Below are positions 12,958 to 21,683 of a stretch of DNA of 64,000 bases, one piece after another; the stretch's first letter is position 1, and the number at the start of each line of letters is the position of its first letter. Position numbers and translations under genes: made by a program. The notes beneath the pieces were generated by a model, which saw nothing but the letters and a program-made list of their open reading frames with translations, did no database searches and was not told the origin of the DNA. Source of the stretch: CAVPLM01 sp963713545 (GTDB taxonomy: Bacteria; Actinomycetota; Thermoleophilia; RBG-16-64-13); contig CAVQME010000002.1 in the NCBI GenBank assembly GCA_963713545.1, forward strand, positions 372,001 to 436,000, given 5' to 3'.

Positions 12958-13869
12958 CTAGCCCAGCCTGTCCCCCACCTTGAGTCCGGCCGACGCGACG
13001 AAGTCGGCCGCGGCCACCTTCCCGGCACCGGCCGGCTGGACGCGCTTGACGAAGATGCTGCCGCCGTTGGCCGCGACCAGGAAACCTTCATCCGCGATCT
13101 CCGTGATGGTGCCCGGCGCCTCGGGGCCGCTGACGGCGCGCCTCTCGCAGTCGAAGATCTTCAGCGGGTCCCCCTGCCAGACGGTGGCCGCCCCCGGTGA
13201 GGGGTTGCAGCCCCGGATGACGTTGTAGACGATGCCCACCGGGTACATCCAGTCGATGGTCATGCGCCTGCAGATCGGTTCGTACTCACCTTGGGTCAGA
13301 TCCTGAGGGATTCTCGGGGCATTGCCGGCCTTGACGAGCCGCACCGACTCGAGTAGAGCCTCCACACCGAAAGAGAACAGCTTGCCGAAATAGACCGTTC
13401 CCAGGGTGTCATCCGGCTCGATGGTCACCTCTTTCTGTAGCAGGAGGGGCCCAGTGTCCAGGCCTTCATCCGGCCAGAAGACCGAGAGACCGGTCTTCGT
13501 CTCCCCGTTGATTACCGCCCAGTTGATGGCGCTGGCTCCCCGATGCCGCGGCAGCAATGACGGGTGGTACTGGATGGTGCCGAGCCGCGGATGGTTGAGG
13601 ATCGTGAGCGGCACGATGTCGGTGACGAACGCCATGACGTTCAGTTCGGCGGCGAAGCTCTTGTAGTCCTCGTAGACATCGGGCTCACGCATCCTGGTCG
13701 GCTGCCGCACGGCGATCCCGTTGCCTTCCGCCAGTTCCTTGAAGGAGTTGCCCTTGCCGCCCGGAGCATCGGGAGGCATGTAGACCACCGCAACGTCCTC
13801 CCCCTCGCCGAGCAGAGCCTCAAGCACCTTCTCTCCAAAAGCCGCCTGCCCGATAAGCGCGATCCTCAT
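12958..13869 (-). CDS. Formyltransferase/10-formyl-THF hydrolase-like protein
   Basis: 303 aa. The N-terminal formyltransferase fold (about 1-200) matches the hydrolase domain of 10-formyltetrahydrofolate dehydrogenase better than classic Fmt: ALIGQAAFGEKV, FAAELNVMAFVTDIVPLTIL, YHPSLLPRHRGASAINWAVI with the catalytic His, and FWPDEGLDTGPLLLQKEVTI with the catalytic Asp. The C-terminal domain (about 205-303) resembles the Fmt/FDH OB-fold. It may hydrolyse or transfer the formyl group of 10-formyl-THF; calling it fmt would be unsafe without checking for another fmt. Its ATG overlaps the stop of the transporter upstream. Confidence 0.8.
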   Translation of the reverse strand: MRIALIGQAAFGEKVLEALLGEGEDVAVVYMPPDAPGGKGNSFKELAEGNGIAVRQPTRMREPDVYEDYKSFAAELNVMAFVTDIVPLTILNHPRLGTIQYHPSLLPRHRGASAINWAVINGETKTGLSVFWPDEGLDTGPLLLQKEVTIEPDDTLGTVYFGKLFSFGVEALLESVRLVKAGNAPRIPQDLTQGEYEPICRRMTIDWMYPVGIVYNVIRGCNPSPGAATVWQGDPLKIFDCERRAVSGPEAPGTITEIADEGFLVAANGGSIFVKRVQPAGAGKVAAADFVASAGLKVGDRLG

Positions 13870-14828
13870 GCCTCACTCCTGTCCAGATCCTGGGACTCAA
13901 CGGTTGCTCCATCCGTCACAGATGATTCTAGCGCCTCGGAGACGCCTGGCGCCTCCATACCGGTGGTCGGGGTCATGCGTGCGACCAAGATTCCAGCGGC
14001 GACCACCCCCGCACCCCCGACCAACGTGGTCCAACTGAGGGGCTCCGAGAGGAACAGGGCCGCGAAGATGACGGCCGTCACCGGTTCGGCATAGGTGAAC
14101 ACGGCGGCGTGATCGGCGCGCACGTGCTTGAGGCCGGAGAAGAAGACGAGTATGGCGAAAGCAGTGTGTACGACCCCGAGGATCGCGAGAGCCCCCCACT
14201 CCGAGGCTGCCGATGGTCCCGGGAGCAGTAGCACAGCCGGCAACAGAAGGATCGTAGCGAAGGCGTATTCGCCAAACGCGAGGACCGGAGCCGTGACGTT
14301 GCGCAAGAGCCGCTTGCCGGTGAGCATGAGCGCCGCGTAGGTGAGCGCCGAGCAGAAGGCCATGCCCGCGCCCAAGAGGCTATGGCCCCCCTGGACGGAG
14401 AGATCTCCCAGCCCGACTATGACCGCTGTGCCGCCGAGGGCCAGCATGAGGGGCAGCGCTATCCGCCTATCGTGAGGCTCGCGAGATATCAGCGGCGCGA
14501 GGGCGGCCACAAACACCGGTCCCACATACCCCAGCAGTTCGGCTACGGCCACCTGGGTCATCGAGAGCGCGCCAAGAAAGAGTATCCAGTTCACCGCGAT
14601 GAGGGCCCCCACGGCCAGAAGCGCCCCGACCGTCCGCCACTTCAGGCGGCCCAGGTCTCTCACCTTCCCCGTAAAAAGCAGGTAGACCAGGACAGCCGCT
14701 GCGGCGAACGCCACCCGCCAGAACACGAGCACGAACGGTGACGCGTCCACCATGCGCACGAAGATGGGGATAGAACCCCAGATGACCGCGGCCAGGCCGA
14801 CACGAAGCAGTCCGGACGAGCGCGTCAC
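13866..14828 (-). CDS. EamA-family (DMT superfamily) transporter
   Basis: 320 aa with ten predicted membrane helices in two EamA repeats. Typical features are LLRVGLAAVIWGSIPIFVRM at the start, the end of repeat one AELLGYVGPVFVAALAPLI, and repeat two ending HAAVFTYAEPVTAVIFAALF. Members export amino acids, nucleotides or other metabolites; the substrate here is unknown. The GTG start overlaps the stop of the M48 protease gene, and its own stop overlaps the formyltransferase start, so the three genes are translationally coupled. Confidence 0.85.
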   Translation of the reverse strand: MTRSSGLLRVGLAAVIWGSIPIFVRMVDASPFVLVFWRVAFAAAAVLVYLLFTGKVRDLGRLKWRTVGALLAVGALIAVNWILFLGALSMTQVAVAELLGYVGPVFVAALAPLISREPHDRRIALPLMLALGGTAVIVGLGDLSVQGGHSLLGAGMAFCSALTYAALMLTGKRLLRNVTAPVLAFGEYAFATILLLPAVLLLPGPSAASEWGALAILGVVHTAFAILVFFSGLKHVRADHAAVFTYAEPVTAVIFAALFLSEPLSWTTLVGGAGVVAAGILVARMTPTTGMEAPGVSEALESSVTDGATVESQDLDRSEA

Positions 14829-16081
14829 GCGGCGGGATCCGACTCCAGCCCTGGCTCCAGTACCCTCACTCTCTCAAGCACGGGCGGATGCGAGTAATTG
14901 AGAAACACGTAGAAAGGATGCGGAGTGAGATTGGATAGGCTGTCCTTTGACAGCCGCTTCAGGCCTGAGGCCAGGAGATCGCCGCGACCGCTCGTGCTCG
15001 CGGCGAAGGAATCGGCCTGGCGCTCGTGGTGCCGGGAGAGCGCCGAAGTACCGACAGAGAGCACCAATTCGAGCGGCATAAGGAGAATGGCCACAAAGAT
15101 CACCCCCGCGTACACGGAGGGCGACTCCACTCCGAAGGCCTCGAAAAGACCGTTCTCCTCCAGGAGCAGAGCAAACAACCCCAGAAAAAGGCCCGTCTCC
15201 AGCGCGGAGACTATAGTCCCCATCAGTACATGCCGCTTCTTGTAGTGGCCTACCTCATGAGCCAGAACGGCCACGACCTCCCCCACCGGGTGTCGTTGGA
15301 TCAGAGTATCGAAGAGGGCGATGCGCTTGCTTCTCCCGAATCCGGTAAAGAAAGCGTTCCCTTTGGTCGTGCGCCGGGAGGCATCGATGGAGAACACCCC
15401 CTTCAGGGGAAACCGGACCCGTTCCGCGTATGCAAAGATCTCGTCCTTGAGTTCGCCATCCTCGAGGGGAGTGAACTTGTTGAAGAGCGGCATGATGAGG
15501 GTCGGGGCCAGGATCTGCATGATGAACGAGAACGCGATCACGGCCGCCCAGGCATAGATCCAGGCCAGGGCCCCCCCGTACTCGAACAGAGCCAGGAATC
15601 CGATCAGCAGAGGAACGCCCAGAACGAGCGCTACGGCCAGGCCCTTGAGGAGATCTAGGACGAACGTGCGAGGTTTGGTGCGGTTGAAGCCGTACTTCTC
15701 TTCGACAACGAACACCCCCCAGACCTGAAAGGGAAGGTCGAGGAGACCCTTGGCCACAGCGAGGATCAGCAGGAAGATCAGCCCGGTCCAAACGGGGCCG
15801 AGCCCGAAGGAACGCACCACCTCGTCGAGCCAGCCGAAACCGCCCGCCAGCCAGAACCCGAGCAGCACCGCCAGGTCGAACAGCGAGGCCACCAGACCGA
15901 AGCGTGTCTTCGTCCTCGTGTATTCCTGTGAACGCCGGTATTCCCCGGCGTCGTAGACCTCGGCGAACTCCTTGGGCAGCGTTGACCCGACAGCGCGCAG
16001 GTTGAGCCACTCACCGATCCAGCCGATCGCTTCGACGACGATCAGCCCGCTCAGTGCCGCGATGAAATAGCCGTTGACCAA
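14825..16081 (-). CDS. M48 family (Ste24/CAAX-type) membrane metalloprotease
   Basis: 418 aa with several N-terminal membrane helices and the zinc motif HEVGHYKKRH (HExxH) at about residue 277. The downstream zinc-ligand region is RHHERQADSFAASTSGRGDL, and the family segment GNAFFTGFGRSKRIALFDTL precedes the motif. Long N-terminal helices and the VVEEKYGFNRTKPRTFVLD stretch match Ste24 proteases rather than HtpX. It should sit in the cytoplasmic membrane and degrade or process membrane proteins. Complete, and first of a three-gene overlapping set with the EamA transporter. Confidence 0.92.
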   Translation of the reverse strand: MVNGYFIAALSGLIVVEAIGWIGEWLNLRAVGSTLPKEFAEVYDAGEYRRSQEYTRTKTRFGLVASLFDLAVLLGFWLAGGFGWLDEVVRSFGLGPVWTGLIFLLILAVAKGLLDLPFQVWGVFVVEEKYGFNRTKPRTFVLDLLKGLAVALVLGVPLLIGFLALFEYGGALAWIYAWAAVIAFSFIMQILAPTLIMPLFNKFTPLEDGELKDEIFAYAERVRFPLKGVFSIDASRRTTKGNAFFTGFGRSKRIALFDTLIQRHPVGEVVAVLAHEVGHYKKRHVLMGTIVSALETGLFLGLFALLLEENGLFEAFGVESPSVYAGVIFVAILLMPLELVLSVGTSALSRHHERQADSFAASTSGRGDLLASGLKRLSKDSLSNLTPHPFYVFLNYSHPPVLERVRVLEPGLESDPAA

Positions 16082-16109
16082 AGACGCGTCGACCTCGCCG
16101 GACCTGCCG

Positions 16110-17063
16110 CTATTCCGGCTGGTGAAAGAGCGAAGGCCAGTACTCGATGCCCTCGAACTCGATCGATACCAGCGTGCCCGCCCGCCCCTCGACGATGGCT
16201 ACCGCATCCTCCAGAGCGCCGACACCGGCGCGGCCGCCCGTGGCCCGAGCGAAGTCACAGGCCGCCTCCACCTTGGGGCCCATGGAACCAGCGGCGAACT
16301 GAAGCTTCTCCAGCGCCTCGGGCGACGCCCTCCGTATGGCCCGCGCGTCCGCCGTTCCCCAGTCCTGCCACACGTTCTCGGCATCCGTGAGCATCAGGAA
16401 GATTCCCGCGCCCAGCGACCCAGCCAAGAGCGCGCCCGCGTGGTCCTTGTCGATGACCGCCTCCACTCCTACAAGCACGCCGTCCGGGGTCAGCATGGTC
16501 GGGATCCCTCCTCCCCCGGTGCAGATCACCACCACTCCCCGCTCCACTAACCACTCGACCACTCTGATCTCGAAGATCCGCTTTGGCCGCGGCGAAGCTA
16601 CCAGTCTGCGGTAAAGGTTGTTGTCCGGGCCCACAGTCCAGCCGTGCTCACGGGCAAGGCGTTCGGCTTCTTCCCGCGTGTACTCGGGGCCGATGGGCTT
16701 CGTGGGTTTCTGGAAAGCCGGGTCGGCAGGATCGACCTCCACTTGGGTGAGGATCGTGGCGAACGGCACGTCCTCGGGCAGGATGTTACCCAGCTCCTGC
16801 TCGATCATATAGCCGATCATACCCTCCGACTCGGCGCTCAGCACGTCCAGAGTGTAGGGCTCCACTCCCGTGTAGGCTGCCGCCTCGAGGGCGAGCAGAC
16901 CCACTTGAGGCCCGTTGCCATGGGTGATTATTAGGCTGTGCTCGCGCGCCAGAGGCGCCAGGGCCTTGGCCGCCGCCTTGACGTTCTCACGCTGGTTCTG
17001 CTCAGTAAGCGGCTCCCCTCGCTTGAGAAGGGCGTTCCCCCCGAGTGCCACCACGATCCTCAT
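16110..17063 (-). CDS. arcC: Carbamate kinase
   Basis: Interconverts ATP + carbamate and ADP + carbamoyl phosphate; in catabolism it makes ATP from carbamoyl phosphate. The 317 aa carry VVALGGNALLKRGEP at the start, LIITHGNGPQVGLLALEAAA, VVICTGGGGIPTMLTPDG and AVIDKDHAGALLAGSLGAG, all typical. No arginine deiminase or ornithine carbamoyltransferase gene is next to it. Together with the RutB-like and amidase genes nearby it hints at catabolism releasing carbamate or carbamoyl groups, which is inference. Confidence 0.95.
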   Translation of the reverse strand: MRIVVALGGNALLKRGEPLTEQNQRENVKAAAKALAPLAREHSLIITHGNGPQVGLLALEAAAYTGVEPYTLDVLSAESEGMIGYMIEQELGNILPEDVPFATILTQVEVDPADPAFQKPTKPIGPEYTREEAERLAREHGWTVGPDNNLYRRLVASPRPKRIFEIRVVEWLVERGVVVICTGGGGIPTMLTPDGVLVGVEAVIDKDHAGALLAGSLGAGIFLMLTDAENVWQDWGTADARAIRRASPEALEKLQFAAGSMGPKVEAACDFARATGGRAGVGALEDAVAIVEGRAGTLVSIEFEGIEYWPSLFHQPE

Positions 17064-17094
17064 CGCCAGTTCCCCGACCTACCGGTCTTGTCGC

Positions 17095-17634
17095 CTAGAC
17101 CTTGGCACCGGCCAGGCGCAGCGCGGCGATCAACTCGTCCTCGCGCTGCGTCCCGACCAGGACGCGCATGCCGCCTGAGAGCACCAACTGGACGCCTCTC
17201 TTGCCGTAGGCGTTGTAGGCTCTTGATCCGTCTCGACCGAGGCGGATCCCCCAGCCGCCGAACTCCCCCATGGGCGAATACTCGCGTGCTTCGGCGGACT
17301 TGATCTCGCCGATAGAGATCACCCTCGATCGAAAGGGCACCAACCTTATTGACAACGTCCCCGGCCTGACCTCCGTGACCAGGCGCACGATCGCAGCGAA
17401 GATCGGGAAGCCTATGCCGAACACCAGGGTCAAGATCCAGGCCGCCCAATCAGGTATCGGCTCCGTCCCGGGGGGACGGCCGACGATGATCTGCAGCCCG
17501 AACTGATACCAGATGACGACGGTGACGATCAGGATGGGGAGCCAGAAGAACCAGTGGCGGAATCTCTGCACCTCCCGGAACAGAGGGGTGGTGCTTGCCT
17601 CTAAGGCGTCGTTTTCGCTGGCAGCGCCGCTCAT
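17095..17634 (-). CDS. Small membrane protein, DUF6141-like
   Basis: 179 aa with two N-terminal membrane helices (WFFWLPILIVTVVIWYQFGL and AWILTLVFGIGFPIFAAIV) followed by a soluble PH-like domain: VRPGTLSIRLVPF, SREYSP-like segment, GWGIRLGRDGSRAYNAYGKR and GVQLVLSGGMRVLVGTQRED. This layout matches conserved bacterial membrane proteins annotated DUF6141; the function is unknown. It lies just upstream of arcC on the same strand. Confidence 0.65.
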   Translation of the reverse strand: MSGAASENDALEASTTPLFREVQRFRHWFFWLPILIVTVVIWYQFGLQIIVGRPPGTEPIPDWAAWILTLVFGIGFPIFAAIVRLVTEVRPGTLSIRLVPFRSRVISIGEIKSAEAREYSPMGEFGGWGIRLGRDGSRAYNAYGKRGVQLVLSGGMRVLVGTQREDELIAALRLAGAKV

Positions 17635-17729
17635 AGGTCCCTATCACCCTCGCGATCCCGTTGTGCTTACCTCTGCCGTCGCCCGAGACGCCGGCGCCGG
17701 AGGCACAAGGTTAGACCACCGCCCAGGTT

Positions 17730-19115
17730 TTGGCCAACCAAAGGTACACTAGTGCGACTGTGGATCCCGCCGAACAGACACCCGACGCACAGACGCCCAC
17801 GACGGTAGCATCCGACGAGGGCGGTTCAGCCAGGCGCACGCGCTTAGCCTGGTATACCTACGATTTCGGCAACACCTCGGTGGAGTTCGCCATCCCCTAT
17901 TACCTCACCCCGTGGATGGTCAACGATCTGGGAGTGCCTGCCGTGGCCTTCGGCCTGGCCTCCGCCGCCTCGTCCTGGGCCATAGGACTGAGCGGCCCCT
18001 ACATCGGCGTGAGCGCAGACGAGAAGCGCACTCGCCGCAAATGGTTCGTGGTCTCGGTGGTTATAGCCGTGGTCCTCTTGGCCACGCTCAACATCCTGCC
18101 TCGCACCGAGACTCTGGCCGTGGTGGGCGTGCTGCTCTCCGCCATGATCGCGAACTACTTCTTCCAACTATCGAGCCTCATCTACAACGCCTCTATGCTC
18201 AGCGCGGCCGGGGGCGCCAACGTGGTCAGCGTCTCGTCACTGGGCATGGGTCTCAGTTTCCTCGGCGGAGTAGTCGGAGTCGGCGTCATCCAGCTCTTCA
18301 TCTCCGGCAAGCTGATCGAAGGCATCAGCGGGCAGGGCTACGCCCTCATCCCAGCGGCGCTCGTCTTCTTCCTATGCACCATCCCGAGCATATTCGCGAA
18401 GCGGTTGTGGCAGAAGAAGTCCGATGCTGTGGAGATCCCCCAGGGGAAGCTGCACCACCGCATGAAGGCACTATGGCAGCAGTCCGCCCACGAGTACCGT
18501 GCGGGCTGGTTCCTCGCCGGCTATTTCGCTCTCAACTCGGCCATCATGGGACTCAGCCTCTATCTGACCCTGCACATCCAGGCGCTCACCGATCTGGAGG
18601 GGATGCAACTCTGGGCGGTGCTTCTGGGGGTTGTGCTTTCTTCTGCCGCAGGAGCGGGTTTCGTAGCGTTGCTCCGCCCCGACCGCCGTCTCGTGAAGCT
18701 CATCATCATGGTAGGGCTGACCATGTGGGCTCTCAACGCCTTCGCCTTCAGCCTGGTGTCGTCGCTGAGCCTAGTGGTGCTATGCGCCTGCCTGCATGGC
18801 TTGTTCTCAGGAGCTCTGGTCCCGACGGTGCGTGGGGCGTATGCCGAGAACTTCCGCTCCGACTACCAGGCGTTGGCCTTCGGTCTCTTCGGAGCCGTGC
18901 AGCGGGTGTCTCAGGGGCTGGGCGCGGCCCTCTCGCCCATAGCGAGCAGCGCCGCCAGTGGCTCGAATGCCACCGCCGCAGGTATCGCGGCCATGGGGGC
19001 GGTAGCCCTCATAGGAGTGCCTCTCTTCGCTCGCTGGCGGCCGGGCGGCATACCGGCCTCCATGCAGCCGGAAGGTGACGAAGCAGCTGCCGTCGCCGGC
19101 CAGGAGATGCGTTGA
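17730..19115 (+). CDS. MFS transporter, UMF1/Atg22-like family
   Basis: 461 aa, the first sizeable plus-strand gene after the left edge. About twelve membrane helices; the opening motif LAWYTYDFGNTSVEFAIPYY is the UMF1 signature region (Y-DW/F-N-S). LSGPYIGVSADEKRTRRKWF is the MFS loop 2-3 motif. UMF1 transporters are poorly characterised and may export amino acids or other metabolites. The reading starts at TTG 17730; GTG at 17760 is an equally good start. Divergent from the DUF6141-like gene and convergent with the Mut7-C gene. Confidence 0.85.
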   Translation: MANQRYTSATVDPAEQTPDAQTPTTVASDEGGSARRTRLAWYTYDFGNTSVEFAIPYYLTPWMVNDLGVPAVAFGLASAASSWAIGLSGPYIGVSADEKRTRRKWFVVSVVIAVVLLATLNILPRTETLAVVGVLLSAMIANYFFQLSSLIYNASMLSAAGGANVVSVSSLGMGLSFLGGVVGVGVIQLFISGKLIEGISGQGYALIPAALVFFLCTIPSIFAKRLWQKKSDAVEIPQGKLHHRMKALWQQSAHEYRAGWFLAGYFALNSAIMGLSLYLTLHIQALTDLEGMQLWAVLLGVVLSSAAGAGFVALLRPDRRLVKLIIMVGLTMWALNAFAFSLVSSLSLVVLCACLHGLFSGALVPTVRGAYAENFRSDYQALAFGLFGAVQRVSQGLGAALSPIASSAASGSNATAAGIAAMGAVALIGVPLFARWRPGGIPASMQPEGDEAAAVAGQEMR

Positions 19116-19131
19116 ACAGGCGTGCCGGTCG

Positions 19132-19881
19132 CTAGGTGTCGGCCGGAGGCGCCTCTCGGGCGAGCAGCCGCTCCAGCGACCGATAGTGCGCGCCCTTCCA
19201 GTAGAGCTGGCCGCAACCGGTGCATCGCCAAAACTCCTCGTAGTGGCGCACCGTGAGCGGCGGGAGCCCGTCGATGACATCGGCCTTCTCTACCGCTTCC
19301 ACGAGGCCGTTGCACAGCGAGCAGCGCGCCAACGGCCGGAGGGACCCCCATAGGTCGAACCGCTCCAGTACTTCTGGCAGCTGCCGTCGGGGGTACGTCT
19401 GCCGTACGAGGTAGCCATGAGTCACCGCTGCTCGCATCAGCAGTCTTCGATCCCGGGTCAGGATGATCCGGTGCTCGCCGACGGCGGTCTCGACGAGCTC
19501 GTCGTCGGACCAGTCGTTGCGATATCGCGTGTCGAAGCCTGCCAGCCGCAGGTAGCCTGCCAGCTTGCCCAGGTGCACGTCGGCCGCGAAACAGACCCGG
19601 CGCAGCGGGCGCGCCCGCACCCGAGTCACAGGGGCGACGTCCAGCGCCTCGAACACCGGGTACACGCTCACGTGCTCGCCGTCCTCGACCGGGTGAGAGA
19701 AACCGACAGACCGTCCTTCCACCAGGATCAGGTCGACCTCGGTGTGCGGCACCCCCAGGCCCTCGATAAGGTCCTTGACCGCACCACCCGAAGGGTAGGG
19801 ATGCTCGAATTCGCGGCCGCGACGCTCTGGAGGCAGCAGATCGCCGAGCTCAGCGTAGAAACGGATGAAGACACCGCCCAT
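19132..19881 (-). CDS. Ubiquitin-like + Mut7-C RNase-domain protein
   Basis: 249 aa in two parts. Residues 1-85 form a ThiS/MoaD-like ubiquitin fold (FIRFYAELGDLLPPERRG, DLIEGLGVPHTEVDLILVEG, EHVSVYPVFEALDV). Residues 95-240 are the Mut7-C PIN-like nuclease domain: RFCADVHLGKLA-like CFAADVHLGKLAGYLRLAGF, RNDWSDDELVETA, RIILTRDRRLL. A zinc ribbon follows with CSLC and CTGC pairs. The fusion is a known architecture; a role in RNA cleavage is predicted from fold. Complete. Confidence 0.88.
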   Translation of the reverse strand: MGGVFIRFYAELGDLLPPERRGREFEHPYPSGGAVKDLIEGLGVPHTEVDLILVEGRSVGFSHPVEDGEHVSVYPVFEALDVAPVTRVRARPLRRVCFAADVHLGKLAGYLRLAGFDTRYRNDWSDDELVETAVGEHRIILTRDRRLLMRAAVTHGYLVRQTYPRRQLPEVLERFDLWGSLRPLARCSLCNGLVEAVEKADVIDGLPPLTVRHYEEFWRCTGCGQLYWKGAHYRSLERLLAREAPPADT

Positions 19882-19921
19882 TGCCGCCGCCCCCGTTCGC
19901 CGACCTCCCGTGCACCGCGGG

Positions 19922-20302
19922 TCAGTGGTTGCCGGCGGTCAGGCGCACCGGGCCCGCCAGCGAGAACACGATGATGCGCTCCCCGAAGATGGTACTGATG
20001 TCGGTATGCAAGCTGCGGACCTCCTGCCCGGTGACGTCCTTGATGATGGTCTCCAGGAGAGGTCTGGCCTTCTCGATCAACTCGCGTCTGATCTCCTTGA
20101 CGAGAGTACGGCCCTGGGGGGTCCCGTCTGCCCCTCCCAGTTGGCGCTCAGCCGGGGTGAGCACGCCTCGCAGACGGACAATGACGAGGTCTTCGACGAT
20201 ATAGGTGCGGGCCTCTTCCGGCCCGCGGCCCATGTAGTCGAGCTCGAACTTGACGATGGCGTCGCTGATCTCCGCTTCGACCTGACCCTTGGTCTTTGCC
20301 AT
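19922..20302 (-). CDS. DUF2294 (Na-translocating-decarboxylase-associated-like) protein
   Basis: 126 aa, complete: MAKTKGQVEAEISDAIVKFE, GRGPEEARTYIVEDLVIVRL, RGVLTPAERQL, and GQEVRSLHTDISTIFGERI. This matches the DUF2294 family of small cytosolic proteins found widely in Gram-positive bacteria. The biochemical function is not known. It is on the same strand as, and just upstream of, the Mut7-C gene. Confidence 0.8.
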   Translation of the reverse strand: MAKTKGQVEAEISDAIVKFELDYMGRGPEEARTYIVEDLVIVRLRGVLTPAERQLGGADGTPQGRTLVKEIRRELIEKARPLLETIIKDVTGQEVRSLHTDISTIFGERIIVFSLAGPVRLTAGNH

Positions 20303-20375
20303 GTTCCCCCCGTGCTCGACTGGTTCCTCTCTAGATGCGTGCCAACTAGGACCAGGCCCTGATCAGCGGCTCCGC

Positions 20376-21683
20376 CTACCCGTTCTGCATCTCCAGAGCG
20401 CAGGTGAGCATCACATCGAACAGGTCCGCGATGTCTACCTCGTCGACGCTCGAGAAGGCGATGCGGATGTCGGTGCTGTTCAGAGATATCACACCCACTC
20501 CGTACTCATTCAGTAGTCGCACCCGGTAGGCCTCGGCGTCCAGCTCGTTGAGGCGCAGGCACATGAAGTAGCCGGAATTGAAGGGGTACGCCCTCCAGGC
20601 CGCTGCGAACCGGGGCTCCGCCAGCACTTCCCCGACCTTGGTCGCCCGGCGTTGGAGAACAGCGAACTTCTCTTCCTTCTGCGCCCGGTAGCCAGGATCG
20701 GCCATCGCCTTCAACACCAACTGCTGTGAGATGTTGGGGGAATTGGAGATGGTCGCCCTTATGCAGCCCCCGGTCTTCCTCTCCAGGGCCTCGTATGCAC
20801 CTGCTCCGCCGGCCATCCCGTAGGTGATGAACGCCACCCTGAGACCCCAGGCGAAATCCTCCTTGGAGGCTCCGTCCAGCTTCACGGCGAGGATGCGGGG
20901 ATGAGCCGAGGCAAGCCGCGTGAACAACGACTCCTTCATCACCTTCTCGTCGTAGAAGAGACCGAAATAGGCATCGTCACATATCGCCACCACGTCGCAG
21001 CCACCCTCGGCAATCTCGACCAGCGCGCCCCGGATGGCTTCAGCTTCGGCCGGAGTGATGGAATACCCGGTGGGGTTGTTCGGGAAGCTGAAGAGCACAA
21101 GCAGCTTGCCGCGATCGCTGTTTTCGCCCAACACCCGCCTGAAACCGACGATATCGAAACCTTCGTCGAGGTCGAGCAGCGGGTAGAACGCCACCTGCGC
21201 GTTCCGCTTGACCCCAAAGATCAGCTGGTAGTTCTCCCACAACTGGTCGGGAAGCAGCAGAAGATCACCCGGATCGGCGAACATGTCACCCACAGTGCTG
21301 AGCCCGTGAGTGATGCCGGCGGTGACCACGGGCAGGCTGATGGGGGTGTCACCTAGCGACGGGTTCTTCTCCTTGATCTCTTCTCGCCATGCAGCCCGCA
21401 GATCGGCCCGCCCGAACGACGGGGCGTATGGCAGCACCGCGTCCGGGCCCAGGTCGGCCAGATGGCGCATGATGGCCGGGAGCGCCATTGAATGCTGCAG
21501 CTCCCGGGCTTCGCCGATGGTGGCGTTGTAACGCGTGGCTTTCTGATTGGCCTCGGCCGATTGGGTCAAGATCCCTTTGGGGAAGTACAGTTCTTTGCCC
21601 ATGTCGGAGAGGAGCCGCATCACTGCGGGAGCTTGCTGTTCGATGATCTGATTGAGCTCAACGGCCAAGGGGTCCATGCTCAC
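20376..21683 (-). CDS. Class I/II PLP-dependent aminotransferase
   Basis: 435 aa. PLP-binding features are FSFPNNPTGYSITPAEAEAI (Asn in NNPTG), AICDDAYFGLFYDEKVMKES (Asp and Tyr) and the Schiff-base Lys in KLDGASKEDFAWGLRVAFIT. The Arg in the C-terminal half, within RIAFSSVDE, could bind the substrate carboxylate. Substrate not predictable; long N-terminal LYFPKGILTQSAEANQKATR places it in a less-studied aminotransferase group. Its GTG start overlaps the end of the PEP carboxykinase gene (GTGA), so the two are cotranscribed. Confidence 0.88.
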   Translation of the reverse strand: MSMDPLAVELNQIIEQQAPAVMRLLSDMGKELYFPKGILTQSAEANQKATRYNATIGEARELQHSMALPAIMRHLADLGPDAVLPYAPSFGRADLRAAWREEIKEKNPSLGDTPISLPVVTAGITHGLSTVGDMFADPGDLLLLPDQLWENYQLIFGVKRNAQVAFYPLLDLDEGFDIVGFRRVLGENSDRGKLLVLFSFPNNPTGYSITPAEAEAIRGALVEIAEGGCDVVAICDDAYFGLFYDEKVMKESLFTRLASAHPRILAVKLDGASKEDFAWGLRVAFITYGMAGGAGAYEALERKTGGCIRATISNSPNISQQLVLKAMADPGYRAQKEEKFAVLQRRATKVGEVLAEPRFAAAWRAYPFNSGYFMCLRLNELDAEAYRVRLLNEYGVGVISLNSTDIRIAFSSVDEVDIADLFDVMLTCALEMQNG

